DNA of 64,000 nt from Deltaproteobacteria bacterium. Its GTDB lineage: Bacteria > Myxococcota_C > UBA6777. The notes beneath the pieces were generated by a model that worked only from the letters and a program-made list of their open reading frames with translations, was not told the DNA's origin and did not search any database. The stretch covers positions 62,001 to 126,000 of the forward strand of contig SBHC01000073.1 of assembly GCA_006226375.1 (NCBI GenBank), given 5' to 3'. Shown here piece after piece: positions 1-9,500 of this stretch (position 1 is its first letter; each line of letters opens with the position of its first letter). The position numbers and the translations under genes are program-made.

Positions 1-1
1 T

Positions 2-1471
2 GAAGCCAACCGCGGTCAGATCTCTTGGGAGTTGAAGAACGATGCAACGCCTTCCGATGCCCTCAACGACATCTTCAACGGCAACGGCGGAAAGTACACC
101 ACAGAGTGTGCACAAGGCCGTACCTTACTCCGCCTCAAAGGCCTCAACAACTACTACAAGAGCGAGTTTGGAGAGGGCCAAGGCACCTTCAAGTTCAACG
201 CGCTGTTTGCCAAAGGCCACGAAGACAAAACCAAAGCTGCCAATTACCTTCAGCAGTTCGACGAAGCCAAACAAGCCAACGCCGACCTGACCTGGGAGTC
301 GTTTGTAGCAGACAACCCCGCCCCTGAGATGAAGTTCGCTCTGGAAGTAAGCCGTCACGTCGTCATGGGTGACAACGAAACCTTCCTAGAGCCTTGGAAG
401 CGAGTCCAGTCCGAGTCCGCGGCTGGCGACACCGGTTACTTCCACAACTACAGTGTGTCGGTGGAAGGTGTGAAGATCGGCTACGTCGGTGAAAACGTGA
501 TTGACCTTGGCTTCAAGGATGGCAAGCGCCTGTATTGGGGCCACCCTGGCGGCATCCAAACCGAAGAAAAGTGGAGCGAAGAGCTCGGCAACAAGAAGAT
601 CGCCGTGAGCTCGATGTCGGACTACTCCCAGTACTTTTCGACGCTCGATATCACCCGTGGCTCGGCTCGCGTCACCAAAGAGCGAGTGGCCGATCTGGAA
701 GAATCCAACACGGAGTTGAAAGAGAAGAAACCCGCAGGTTGGGAAGACCAAGTCAAGCAAAACGAATCAACCATCGGCTGGTGGAAGGCTCTCGACGTTG
801 CTCGTCAGACCGTCGCCACAACCATCGACCCCGAAAAGGCCGAAGCCGCCGAAGACTTCTTCAAGACCGCTGTGTACACCAACAAGCCTGAGTCCTTTGA
901 TCCACTCTTGGAGACCATGACTCCCGAAGGTATCGAGCGCTTGGCCGAAGGCTTTGTCAACTTCGACGAAGGCACTGTGAACTCGGTGTTGGAATACTTC
1001 AACAAAGGCGAAGTCGCCGAACTCTCCAACGAAGAGAAAGCCGCCAGCACGCTCTTGTTGACCTTTGCTCAGAGCGGTCAGATTCACCCCGTGCTCAAAG
1101 ACGAAGCCGCTGGCGCTGTCAAAAACATCCACTTTGAGAGCCTCAAACCGATGCTGGAAGCGGGCGGAAACCTCTCTTCCAAAGACGCCTTCCAGGCTTG
1201 GATTGGCGGCGGCGACTTCCAAACCTGGTACCAGGACAAGACCGGAAGCGACTACACCGGAGAAGTCGATTTGAGCAAGATGACTGTGGCTGAAGTGCAA
1301 GACATTGTAGAGCTTGCGTTCCCCATGGTCAAAGGCATGCGAACCATCTATTCCGAAGTCAACTCCGGACAGTTCGAGTTGAGCGAGCAGATGGCAACCA
1401 TGCTCAAGGAAGGAAAACTTCCCGAAGCCAAGTACGCCCTCGACTCCAACCCCGTCGCACCTCTCGAATAA
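2..1471 (+). CDS. Protein-glutamine gamma-glutamyltransferase-like protein (5' end outside window)
   Basis: The frame is open from the first base, so the start lies upstream. Visible residues 25-185 match the Bacillus Tgl transglutaminase fold: an ECA motif with the presumed nucleophile Cys36 (codon 107-109), then a GENVIDLG motif with Glu164, then YWGH with His181. In Bacillus Tgl the active Cys sits in a TECATA motif and the Glu and His in GEN-xIDLG and YFGHGIG, so the order and local sequence are conserved, with about 4 extra residues between Glu and His. Tgl enzymes form epsilon-(gamma-glutamyl)lysine cross-links in proteins, for example in spore coats. About 290 residues after the catalytic core match nothing I recognise and are Glu/Lys/Asp-rich. 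Whether the protein is exported cannot be seen because the N-terminus is missing. Function is inferred from motifs only. Confidence 0.6.
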   Translation, partial: EANRGQISWELKNDATPSDALNDIFNGNGGKYTTECAQGRTLLRLKGLNNYYKSEFGEGQGTFKFNALFAKGHEDKTKAANYLQQFDEAKQANADLTWESFVADNPAPEMKFALEVSRHVVMGDNETFLEPWKRVQSESAAGDTGYFHNYSVSVEGVKIGYVGENVIDLGFKDGKRLYWGHPGGIQTEEKWSEELGNKKIAVSSMSDYSQYFSTLDITRGSARVTKERVADLEESNTELKEKKPAGWEDQVKQNESTIGWWKALDVARQTVATTIDPEKAEAAEDFFKTAVYTNKPESFDPLLETMTPEGIERLAEGFVNFDEGTVNSVLEYFNKGEVAELSNEEKAASTLLLTFAQSGQIHPVLKDEAAGAVKNIHFESLKPMLEAGGNLSSKDAFQAWIGGGDFQTWYQDKTGSDYTGEVDLSKMTVAEVQDIVELAFPMVKGMRTIYSEVNSGQFELSEQMATMLKEGKLPEAKYALDSNPVAPLE

Positions 1472-1864
1472 CCTTCTCCGACGTCAAATTCTCCCCTCAG
1501 AGTCCTCTTCAGGCCTTCATCATTGGAACGTTCGATTCCACGACCACTCCCTCTTCTCTCTTTCTTTCCAACGAAACAATTCCAGAAACTTAGCGAGAAA
1601 GTCTTACCTTTTGTGGTACATCTTGGACTGAGATGCGACCAAGGACTGTCTCCCAAGAAAAAAAAAGACGAAATGCTCTAAGGGGTTGCAGGCCTGGGTC
1701 TGCTTTGCTACGTTGAAGAGAGTATTGTTATTTTGAACATTTTTTCGATTCATGCTCTTTTGCAATGTGTCGTTTAAGTATCTAGCAACACAAGCTGGCA
1801 CTTTTCGGTCAGACGGGTTCAAAGTTGCTGGAGATTTTGAAAGACAATTGGATGGAGTCAGGCC
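1472..1864. other. Gene-free stretch before the 1865 gene
   Basis: No credible reading frame on either strand. The right half is AT-rich around 1720-1770 and probably carries the promoter of the gene at 1865. A GGAG at 1854-1857 serves as its ribosome binding site. I found no clear terminator for the upstream gene. Confidence 0.5.
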
Positions 1865-2983
1865 ATGTCAATGCATAACCTACACTTGCTCATTCCTGTG
1901 GCGAATGAACAGGCATCTATGCAGGCAGCTGTACGCCACTTGAATCCAAGCCAAGAGAGAATGCTGGCCCACATCGACGGGCAGATCTCGTTGGCTGCTC
2001 TTGCTGTCATGCTAGAAAAGACAGATCAGCAGATCATCGCAGACACCAAAACCCTCATTCTTCATAAGCTGATCAGGCTGTGTCGCCTTCCCTCAGATGC
2101 CTCCCAGATCTTGCCCACTTTGGTCCAACAAGACGCAGACAGCACCACCGACATCAAGATAGCCTGGACACAACAACAGGCCCAAGAACGTCGCGCTTGG
2201 AGTACAACAGAACGCGACCTTCTCACGGTGGCTTACAAGCAGCAGCAGCGGAACACACCTCCCTCAGCCCGACGTGAACCGTACAACCACACTCCTTCTC
2301 CCCAGTGGCTCGATGGACAAGAATCCGAACGTTCGCTCGAACGACGCGGTGTTTTTGGTATCCTGTCAGACTTGCAACAAGAGCTTGGAGCGACCATCGA
2401 AACCCCGACAATCCCTGGTCCTCTGTCCCAAGCCACACCCACGCCACGCTCAACAGCCATCCTTGACTCCTTGGATGATCTGGACGCTTGGGACGCCGAA
2501 ACAAGCACATCCCCATCGCAATCGTACAATGGCTTGCCTACAGGCTCTGTAGTTCCCCTGGATGATGAGCCCGCCCAAGGTCCCCACGACTCCTCCGAAT
2601 ACCAGGCTCTTTCGTACTACGATTTGCCCTCGTCTCCGGACGAGTCCCTCAAACCTTCCGGTAAGTCGTACCCAGGTCTTCCACAAGTCAATCTCCAGGC
2701 CATGCGGAATCCTTCTCCTGTGCAAGAACAGGACGTCCCCCTCTCCCCAACCTTGCACGAGATTCCGCCAGTTCCAGCAGCTTACCGAAGGCCCCACCTT
2801 ACTCCACAAGCCAACCCCACGTTGCGAAACGAAAGTGACTCTCTCTTGGAGCTTGCATTGCTAGGCGAAGCACCACCCGAAAGCTGGAAGCCGCTTCAAC
2901 GACAGTCTATGTCCCCGGCGTCCAAGCCAGTTCCACCTTCTCCCCTTCCGTCCTTGCTGCACACTGACAAAAAGAAGCACTGA
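1865..2983 (+). CDS. Unknown protein, small helical N-terminal domain plus Pro/Ser-rich disordered region
   Basis: The product is 372 residues. ATG at 1865 is preceded by GGAG with 7-base spacing. Residues about 28-80 (IDGQISLAALAVML... followed by an alternating hydrophobic helix ending HKLIRL) look like the small winged-helix-like module often found in myxobacterial regulatory proteins, where an 'IDG..S..ELA' motif is typical. The remainder is rich in Pro, Ser, Gln and Asp with short acidic hydrophobic patches (for example DSLDDLDAWD), suggesting a disordered adaptor. No signal peptide or membrane segment is visible. It is convergent with the macroglobulin gene 48 bases downstream. I do not assign a function. 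Confidence 0.7.
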   Translation: MSMHNLHLLIPVANEQASMQAAVRHLNPSQERMLAHIDGQISLAALAVMLEKTDQQIIADTKTLILHKLIRLCRLPSDASQILPTLVQQDADSTTDIKIAWTQQQAQERRAWSTTERDLLTVAYKQQQRNTPPSARREPYNHTPSPQWLDGQESERSLERRGVFGILSDLQQELGATIETPTIPGPLSQATPTPRSTAILDSLDDLDAWDAETSTSPSQSYNGLPTGSVVPLDDEPAQGPHDSSEYQALSYYDLPSSPDESLKPSGKSYPGLPQVNLQAMRNPSPVQEQDVPLSPTLHEIPPVPAAYRRPHLTPQANPTLRNESDSLLELALLGEAPPESWKPLQRQSMSPASKPVPPSPLPSLLHTDKKKH

Positions 2984-3031
2984 GCCGCTTCCAATTCAGA
3001 CATCCCATGAGCTCCCCAATATCAGACGAAC

Positions 3032-6000
3032 CTAGGGTCTTACAATCAGCTGAATCGGTTCCCCCCACGTAGCCAACTCTGGGTTGCTCGCAGGAAAGAC
3101 CATGGAGGGCTGACTCGAGAAGTGGCCTGGAACGAAGGCTTCACAGAGAATCGTAAGAGTAGCACTCTGCCGTGGTGAAAGTGGCGGCAACACAAGGGTG
3201 ACCTCTCCGCCCCGAATCTGGAACCATCGCAACACCCCACGACGCACAAGAGCCTTCAAGCGCCACTCCTTCGCTCGCAAGCCGCCGGGCAAACGCAGCT
3301 TGACAACAGGAACAACAGGCTTACTCCTGGAACGATGCACGACCTTGATGTTCATCGGCACATACAAGCCAACACGCCATGTCACGGATGACACCGACAA
3401 ATCAAACAACAAAGGCGCGCGTGGATGAGAATCCGCTTCCAGAGTCGTCGAACGCCACGCCATCAGGTACGGGACTCGATGCCCAGAGCGCAGCATCATT
3501 TGGAAGAATTGAAGCCTGGACCGCAACGCTTTGGACCAGCCCTTCAAGACCAACGTCTGCCCTTGCTCCTTCAGGTAAGAACCGCGTGCAATGACCTTGT
3601 TTTTAAGAGAGAGGGTAACAAGTCCAGCGCTCTCCTCTCTCTTGGTTTTTTGCTGGAAGACATAGAGCGCGTGAAGCGCCAACATCGCGGTTCGCTCCGA
3701 ACCAAACCCATCAGACTGTCGCTGCTGATGAAGCCAACGAATCGTCGGTAACAGCACAACTGGGGGCATATTCGATCGAACGAGAGCCTTCAACGCCCAG
3801 GAAGTGGTTTGAATATGAAGTTCACGACCTGTAGCCCCATCAACCGAACTCTGGGTTCCATAAAAGCCCCCATCGGTCCGACGGTTTTGGAACAACAAGC
3901 GCGACCACTTGGTCGCCTGAGGATCGCTGGGCCCATACACAGCAACCCACGCCAACAAAGACAGCGACCAAAGATACGGATCACGAAAGCTGTCAACATG
4001 AGTTTTGAGCCATTGAAGCTGCGGCTTGAGTTTTTTCTTACCTGCGACGGCGAGAACGTAAGCAAGATAAGCTTTGCGAGTGGCTCGCTCCGCCGGCTTC
4101 AGAACATCCCAGTTTCGAGGTCCCTGCCATTTGTCCCAACGTTTGCGACGTCTCCAAAGCCAACGAACGGCCCGTTTCATCGCAACTTTGGGCAAAGGGT
4201 GAACCGCAGAGAGAGCCAGCCCAAGCAGCACCCCTGAAGCCGTGGCCAAGACAGACGCCCTGCCACCTGGATACCAGGCGAGCGCACCCGAAGTCTTTTG
4301 GCAGCGCAGCCATTGCCGACGGGCGGCATACAAAGCCTGGTACGACAACCAGAGTCGACGTGGACTCATGCCAGGGTAATGAACCAAGGACCCAACCACA
4401 AACAAATGTGGAAAGCTAACAGCCATCAAGCTATTCAACGATCCCAACACACGTCTGCGCCTTTGCTTGAGGGACCAGTGGAGTTGACTCAACAAGCTGG
4501 GAAACAAAGTCCATGTGGCCTCCACAAACTTGGACCGCCAGTCTTGTGGTAGCTGTGGTTTAACCACAGTCGCTTGGGAAGGTTGAAGAAGATTCGCCAT
4601 CGCACGAGCTTTGGGATATCCCAACGGCGAGAGCGGGATCCGCACCTCCTTGCTCACTCGCCACCCTTTCCCTTGAGCGTACGCAACAACTCTTAGGCTG
4701 GCAAAACCAAAAGCCTCTGTGACCCGCAAGGGAAGGTACATCTCGTAGCGACTCCAAGGCTTGAGAACAAAGGTTCGCTTCGGCTTGTTCTTCCCCCACT
4801 TCAAAGCCTTACCAAAGGTCGCCTTCCATAACACCCGAAGGGTATGCTTTGAGCGGTTGAACACGTACACAGGTACATTGACAGCGTCAGAGTACACGAG
4901 CTGTTTGGGCGCTTCTACCTTGATGCGAATGGGCTTAACAGCCCGAAACGTGTTATCTCCCTGGCCCAGTTGACCTCTCCCCAAGGCAGTCGCTCGGACC
5001 ACAAACGAGCCCGTTCGATCCCCAACAAAAAACGAAACCGTTGCGACGCCGCGAGAGTTGGTCTTGATCGAAGGATTCCAATACAGAGTTGACCGCCAGT
5101 CAACTTGTTGATCTTTCCACTCGGAAGCGTAGGTGCGGGCAGGGAAGACCCGCGCCTTTTTCACCCGAAACCACCAGGGCAAGGGCATATAGGAGGCAAC
5201 CTGGATCGAGACACGACGGTTTTTCGCCTGCAGGACTTTGGAAGGAATCCGCGTCAAAGGGCGACGTTCTCCATAGGACTTAATCAACAGCCTTGAGCGA
5301 GGTACGCCTTTGCCCTCCAACCATTTGCGGACCTTCTTGGCGCGCTGCAAGCCCAAGGCAAAGGCTTTGGAACCTTTCGCTTCCGCCTCGTTGGTGTGCC
5401 CCTCCAGCGACAACGAAAGGCCTGGATACAACTTCAGGAGTTGCAAGGTGTTTTGCAAAACAACCTTGCTCTCCTTGTCCGGGGAAGCAGAACCCGCTGA
5501 GAAAAACACCTTCGCGCTGACCTTGATGAACTGTCGTTTGACCTTCTGCGCTTTGGGTTGAGGACAATCTCGAAACGCGGAAGCCCCGGACACATAGGGA
5601 CAAGCATCAAAGGTATCGGGCCAGCCATCGTTGTCATGGTCAGGCAAGGGGCAACCCCGACCCAACAAAGAACCTGGCTGAAACGGACAGACATCAACGC
5701 CGCGGGGCAATCCATCTCCATCGGGGTCTGCAAGCCTAGACCTACGGAGCGCCTTGATCTGGGAAGGACCAAAAGGGGACACCGAGAACACACCAACATC
5801 CCAGGGAGCCCGATTCGCCCAGGCAAACGGCTTCTCGACAGGAGCAAGACGAACCACAGGCCACTTCTTCTTTAGAGTCGCTTCCGCCCGAAGCTCATCC
5901 ACGCTCCGCAACGCTTTGGGAGGCTTCCTGGTTTGCAGCAAGTTCCAGTTCCACCCTCTCCACCCATGGACCCCCATCACAAGATCAAGTCCTTTGAGAG

Positions 6001-7798
6001 CGCGAGGCTCATCGGGATCAAAGTACGAGCTGGCTCGAAACACCCGTCCTTGGAGTTCGGAGGAATGAAGGAACCTTTGGGCTATCCATCTCGCAGGTGA
6101 CAAAGGTACAACTTTGGATTGTTTCGTGACCGCCAAGGTCACACGCGCCTTCGGAACAGGCCTACCCTTCGCATCCAGAACCCTCACCCCAACTTTGACT
6201 TTGCTGCGTAAGACAGGGTGCTGCTGGAGCGTTTGGACTTGTACATGAAGCCCTCCCCGCGGATAACGAAAAACAAGCCGCTCCGCCAATGGGGTTTTGT
6301 ACATAGCATCAAACAAGGTGAGTCGCAGAATCCCACGACCGTGTGGTGCCAAGCGAATTCGTAAAAACTGTTTTCCCTCTTTCAACGCAAACATCTGGTG
6401 CGCGACAAGGCGCTCTTGATGGAGGGCAGCCACCACAACCTTGCGAGCCTTGCTGCTGTGAACCGTGACTCCCAGCGTACGAGAGGAGGAAGCAAAATCA
6501 TCCCGGACCTGAATCGAGACCCCTTCATCTTCCACAGAAGGCAAGGGATAAACGCCCGCAAACTCCGCGGGCTGCGTCACCCGCAGCCGGTACTCTCTGC
6601 CTTCAGCGGGCTTGTAGACCAATCTCCCAAGCCCCTGAAAGTAAGTGTTGTAACGCGTAACAAATTTCCCATTGTCATCTTCCACCCACCCACCGATGGA
6701 GACGGGTCGAAAGCTAGGCTCCAAAAAGGAAGACACGTACACCCTGGAAGGAGCATCTTCCAACGCCTGACCCCCTTCAGGGAAGAATCGAACCTTGAGC
6801 TGAGAGGCTTGAATGGGGACGGGACGACTCACCTCAACCGCACGCTTGTTCCAGGTGGTTGCCATCACAAACATGGTGTTCTTCTTCAACGTTCGGGGCA
6901 AGCGAAAAGAAAACCATAGCTGCCCCCCCGCTCCCAACCGCCGCGACCACCGGCGCAAGACACGCTTGCCCAACCGAAGCATCAGCTGCACAGGGTGGCG
7001 AGAGACCTTTCCCTTTGGAGCCGAAAGGCCCAGCCAGACGTTGGCAGTGTCACCCAAACGATAGGAAGGTTTCGACCATCGCACGCTCAAACCAGGAGAA
7101 GCGCTTTGCCCAGCTTTGACCCACAACGAGACTTGCTGCGAAACGCCAGAGAAGAGGTTGACATATCGCAAGATGTACTGCCCAGAAGGAACATTCTGTG
7201 GCAGAAACAAGGCAAATTGAGCCTGCCCTTTCTTCACAGAAAGAACCATTTGCTGCCAAACGTTCCCTCGTTGGTCGAGCAAACGCAACATCGCTCGTTG
7301 CTCTTTGTTGGGAAGCCGATTCCCTCGCACCCACAGCTCTGTCGCCTGCCCCCAAAGGGTATCGCCCGGTCGATAGAGAACGTTGTCGGTGTCCAGGAGC
7401 GCGACCAGCCTCCGTCCCTCCCCCATAACTTTCCCCAAAGCCTTGGCCCATTGTCGGTCGCGAGAGCGCATGCGCAGAGGGGGAATCACGGGAGTGTTGG
7501 TGGGTCGCCGGAGAAGTCTTCGGTTACGGGGTCGGAGGGAAACAGAGGGAAAACTCAGCCGCCTTGTTCGCGACAGGCTTGTGGATTTGGAAGGGATGTT
7601 GAGCATCGGAGGCTTGCTTTGCCCCCAAGGTTTGCCTGTTTTTTTGTTTTGCGCCCAGGCAGGAGCAGAACCCAAAACCCACAACCCAGCAAGCCATAGA
7701 ATAGTCACCCAACCCCACCATTTCCCTCGAAAGAACGAAACAACCGAAGGGGGTTTCAAAAGAGAACAATGGAGAGGGGAAGCGCCAAAACAGGTCAT
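3032..7798 (-). CDS. Alpha-2-macroglobulin-like protein with thrombospondin type 3 and OmpA insert
   Basis: The product is 1588 residues. A long hydrophobic N-terminus ending APAWA (about residue 49) suggests export. A macroglobulin MG2-type YRPGDT motif sits at about 142-147. At about 680-736 there are calcium-type DPDGDG/DHDNDG repeats with paired Cys, typical of thrombospondin type 3 linkers, followed at about 765-860 by an OmpA-like peptidoglycan-binding domain (FFSAGSAS, LEGHTNEAE, RAKKVRKWL, SYGERRP). At about 925 the A2M-domain signature DRTGSFVVRATALG appears, and at about 1130-1370 an alpha/alpha thioester-domain-like region containing GGFYGTQSS. I find no GCxEQ thioester motif, so covalent trapping of proteases is unlikely. 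Bacterial A2Ms are periplasmic protease traps; here the OmpA module may fix the protein to the cell wall. The start is uncertain: no good ribosome binding site precedes the ATG at 7798. Confidence 0.85.
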   Translation of the reverse strand: MTCFGASPLHCSLLKPPSVVSFFRGKWWGWVTILWLAGLWVLGSAPAWAQNKKTGKPWGQSKPPMLNIPSKSTSLSRTRRLSFPSVSLRPRNRRLLRRPTNTPVIPPLRMRSRDRQWAKALGKVMGEGRRLVALLDTDNVLYRPGDTLWGQATELWVRGNRLPNKEQRAMLRLLDQRGNVWQQMVLSVKKGQAQFALFLPQNVPSGQYILRYVNLFSGVSQQVSLWVKAGQSASPGLSVRWSKPSYRLGDTANVWLGLSAPKGKVSRHPVQLMLRLGKRVLRRWSRRLGAGGQLWFSFRLPRTLKKNTMFVMATTWNKRAVEVSRPVPIQASQLKVRFFPEGGQALEDAPSRVYVSSFLEPSFRPVSIGGWVEDDNGKFVTRYNTYFQGLGRLVYKPAEGREYRLRVTQPAEFAGVYPLPSVEDEGVSIQVRDDFASSSRTLGVTVHSSKARKVVVAALHQERLVAHQMFALKEGKQFLRIRLAPHGRGILRLTLFDAMYKTPLAERLVFRYPRGGLHVQVQTLQQHPVLRSKVKVGVRVLDAKGRPVPKARVTLAVTKQSKVVPLSPARWIAQRFLHSSELQGRVFRASSYFDPDEPRALKGLDLVMGVHGWRGWNWNLLQTRKPPKALRSVDELRAEATLKKKWPVVRLAPVEKPFAWANRAPWDVGVFSVSPFGPSQIKALRRSRLADPDGDGLPRGVDVCPFQPGSLLGRGCPLPDHDNDGWPDTFDACPYVSGASAFRDCPQPKAQKVKRQFIKVSAKVFFSAGSASPDKESKVVLQNTLQLLKLYPGLSLSLEGHTNEAEAKGSKAFALGLQRAKKVRKWLEGKGVPRSRLLIKSYGERRPLTRIPSKVLQAKNRRVSIQVASYMPLPWWFRVKKARVFPARTYASEWKDQQVDWRSTLYWNPSIKTNSRGVATVSFFVGDRTGSFVVRATALGRGQLGQGDNTFRAVKPIRIKVEAPKQLVYSDAVNVPVYVFNRSKHTLRVLWKATFGKALKWGKNKPKRTFVLKPWSRYEMYLPLRVTEAFGFASLRVVAYAQGKGWRVSKEVRIPLSPLGYPKARAMANLLQPSQATVVKPQLPQDWRSKFVEATWTLFPSLLSQLHWSLKQRRRRVLGSLNSLMAVSFPHLFVVGSLVHYPGMSPRRLWLSYQALYAARRQWLRCQKTSGALAWYPGGRASVLATASGVLLGLALSAVHPLPKVAMKRAVRWLWRRRKRWDKWQGPRNWDVLKPAERATRKAYLAYVLAVAGKKKLKPQLQWLKTHVDSFRDPYLWSLSLLAWVAVYGPSDPQATKWSRLLFQNRRTDGGFYGTQSSVDGATGRELHIQTTSWALKALVRSNMPPVVLLPTIRWLHQQRQSDGFGSERTAMLALHALYVFQQKTKREESAGLVTLSLKNKVIARGSYLKEQGQTLVLKGWSKALRSRLQFFQMMLRSGHRVPYLMAWRSTTLEADSHPRAPLLFDLSVSSVTWRVGLYVPMNIKVVHRSRSKPVVPVVKLRLPGGLRAKEWRLKALVRRGVLRWFQIRGGEVTLVLPPLSPRQSATLTILCEAFVPGHFSSQPSMVFPASNPELATWGEPIQLIVRP

Positions 7799-7891
7799 CG
7801 AAGAATTCCGCAGGGTGCGTTGTTGTTCAAAAAGGCTATTCTCTATACCTTAAATGCGAGAAATGTGGTAGTGTGGCAAGGCTATTCCTAC

Positions 7892-7912
7892 GGGTTGAAA
7901 CGATTTCGACCC
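7892..7912. promoter_or_regulatory. 21-bp dyad upstream of the five-haem cytochrome gene
   Basis: Nine-base arms GGGTTGAAA and TTTCGACCC around a 3-base centre CGA, with one G-T mismatch. It lies between the divergent macroglobulin and cytochrome genes, 23 bases before the cytochrome ATG. It could be an operator or a leader hairpin. The same GGTTGAAA half-site recurs upstream of topB (49006-49063). Confidence 0.35.
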
Positions 7913-7935
7913 TAGAAGAGGGAAAGGGGACCTTG

Positions 7936-9366
7936 ATGTTACGCAGATTATCGCTTGTGCTCTTTTGCACCACACTCTTGTTGGGCTGGTTTGGACACGC
8001 TTGCAGTCCAACCTCCGACAAAGAGACAACCACCACCCAAGATTCAGGCACAACAAAAGACACCAACGATGCGGGAACCAGCGTAGCCGAAGTCGATGTG
8101 CACACGAACATCGGCAAGATGTCTCCCGAAGCTTGCGGCTCTTGTCACACCCAACACTTCAAAGACTGGCAAGGAAGCATGCACGCGTACGCCGCCAAAG
8201 ATCCCGTATTTTTGGCGATGAACGCGAAAGGCCAAGAAGAAACCAAGGGCAAGCTCGGTCAATTTTGTGTCCAGTGTCACGCCCCCACAGCATCGAAGCT
8301 TGGCCTCACTCCTGTCTCTGTGGGGAGTAATGGCAAGCACGCGATGGATTTCGATCTCAAGAAGCCCTTGATCGGGCACGGAGTGCAATGTGTGACTTGC
8401 CACTCCATAAAACAAGTGGACGCCACCCTCAACGCCAAGTTTAAGCTAAGCGACACCACTTACTTTGGGCCCACCGGTAGCGCCGCTGCCAACGAAGCCC
8501 ACCCCATGATGAAGTCGGCCCTCCTGGTTCAAAGCCAGATGTGTGGATCTTGTCACAACGTGGTGAATCCCAAAGGAGCCCTCCTGGAGAACACATTCAG
8601 CGAGTGGTACTCCAGTGATTACAACGGCGCAACGCCAGAGAAAACAACCCGGTGCCAAGATTGTCACATGCCCAAATTCCAGGGCGAGATTGTCAAAGGC
8701 GGACGAATCACCACGCTGCATCGTCACACCTTCGTCGGGGTGGACCAGGCTTTGATCGCCAACTTCCCACACAAAGCAGAGCAGGCCGCGATGGTCAAAA
8801 AGCTGCTGCAAAGCTGCGCGAAGTTAGAGATCCGAAAGTTACCTGATGTTGGAAACCAAGTCGCCATTCGAGTGGATGTCACCAACATCAACAACGGTCA
8901 CAACCTTCCATCCGGGTCCACCGCAGACAGACAGGTGTGGGTCCATTTGAGGGTCACCGATCTGCAAGACAAGCTGCTGTACGAAAGTGGGATGTTGGAC
9001 AAGAACGGCGACTTGATGGATCGCATCGAAGGCCACAGCGTCACACCCAACGGTGATCCTCACCTGCTTATGTTCAGTCAATTTTTGTTTGATGAGAACG
9101 GCAAGCACGTGAACTTCCCTTGGCAAGCCAAAACCACCAAAGACAACCTTTTGCCGCCAGGGCAAACAGGCTGGCGCGAGTACCTGATTCCCCGCAGCAA
9201 GCTCAACACCTCTACGATCAAGGTCTCGGCGGTTCTGAACTACCGAACGTTCCCGCCCTTCTTGATCCGAAAACTGCAAGAACAAGGCTATCTCAAAAAG
9301 AACGCTATCGAGCCCATCCCCATTGTTGAAATGGTGAAGGCAAACAAGGAGTTCTCTATCCGATAG
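7936..9366 (+). CDS. Five-haem cytochrome c554-like lipoprotein
   Basis: The product is 476 residues from ATG 7936, chosen because GGGGA lies just upstream and the sequence starts directly with a signal peptide; the frame is open further upstream but without a ribosome site. The hydrophobic segment ends GWFGHAC, so Cys23 is probably lipidated, although His at -2 is not ideal. Five CxxCH haem sites lie at residues 67, 111, 152, 203 and 240 (CGSCH, CVQCH, CVTCH, CGSCH, CQDCH). The first, followed by TQHFKDWQGSMHA, is typical of the cytochrome c554 family. Residues about 285-476 form a haem-free, probably beta-rich domain. The likely role is electron transfer on the periplasmic face or the cell surface; partners are unknown. 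Confidence 0.85.
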   Translation: MLRRLSLVLFCTTLLLGWFGHACSPTSDKETTTTQDSGTTKDTNDAGTSVAEVDVHTNIGKMSPEACGSCHTQHFKDWQGSMHAYAAKDPVFLAMNAKGQEETKGKLGQFCVQCHAPTASKLGLTPVSVGSNGKHAMDFDLKKPLIGHGVQCVTCHSIKQVDATLNAKFKLSDTTYFGPTGSAAANEAHPMMKSALLVQSQMCGSCHNVVNPKGALLENTFSEWYSSDYNGATPEKTTRCQDCHMPKFQGEIVKGGRITTLHRHTFVGVDQALIANFPHKAEQAAMVKKLLQSCAKLEIRKLPDVGNQVAIRVDVTNINNGHNLPSGSTADRQVWVHLRVTDLQDKLLYESGMLDKNGDLMDRIEGHSVTPNGDPHLLMFSQFLFDENGKHVNFPWQAKTTKDNLLPPGQTGWREYLIPRSKLNTSTIKVSAVLNYRTFPPFLIRKLQEQGYLKKNAIEPIPIVEMVKANKEFSIR

Positions 9367-9500
9367 TCTCCCCCAAGGATGAGCTTCAATCTCTTTCCCT
9401 TCTCCATCGACCCCATGGCTTATGCAAAAGACTCCATGTCGTTGGAGAGGCACTCTCGACAGAGTGTGATTCCGTTTTATGTACAAGGAGCAAAAACGTT

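Noticed and set aside
1530-1550. GTTCGATTCC resembling a tRNA T-loop
   Set aside because: The flanking bases do not form a T stem and no acceptor or anticodon arm is nearby.
1795-1812. TGGCAC followed by TTTTCGG as a sigma-54 promoter for the 1865 gene
   Set aside because: The -12 part should read TTGC and does not, although the window encodes a sigma-54 activator.
9432-9466. Two short hairpins between the cytochrome and Kelch genes as a terminator
   Set aside because: Stems are only 5-7 bases and no T run follows directly, so I leave them unannotated.
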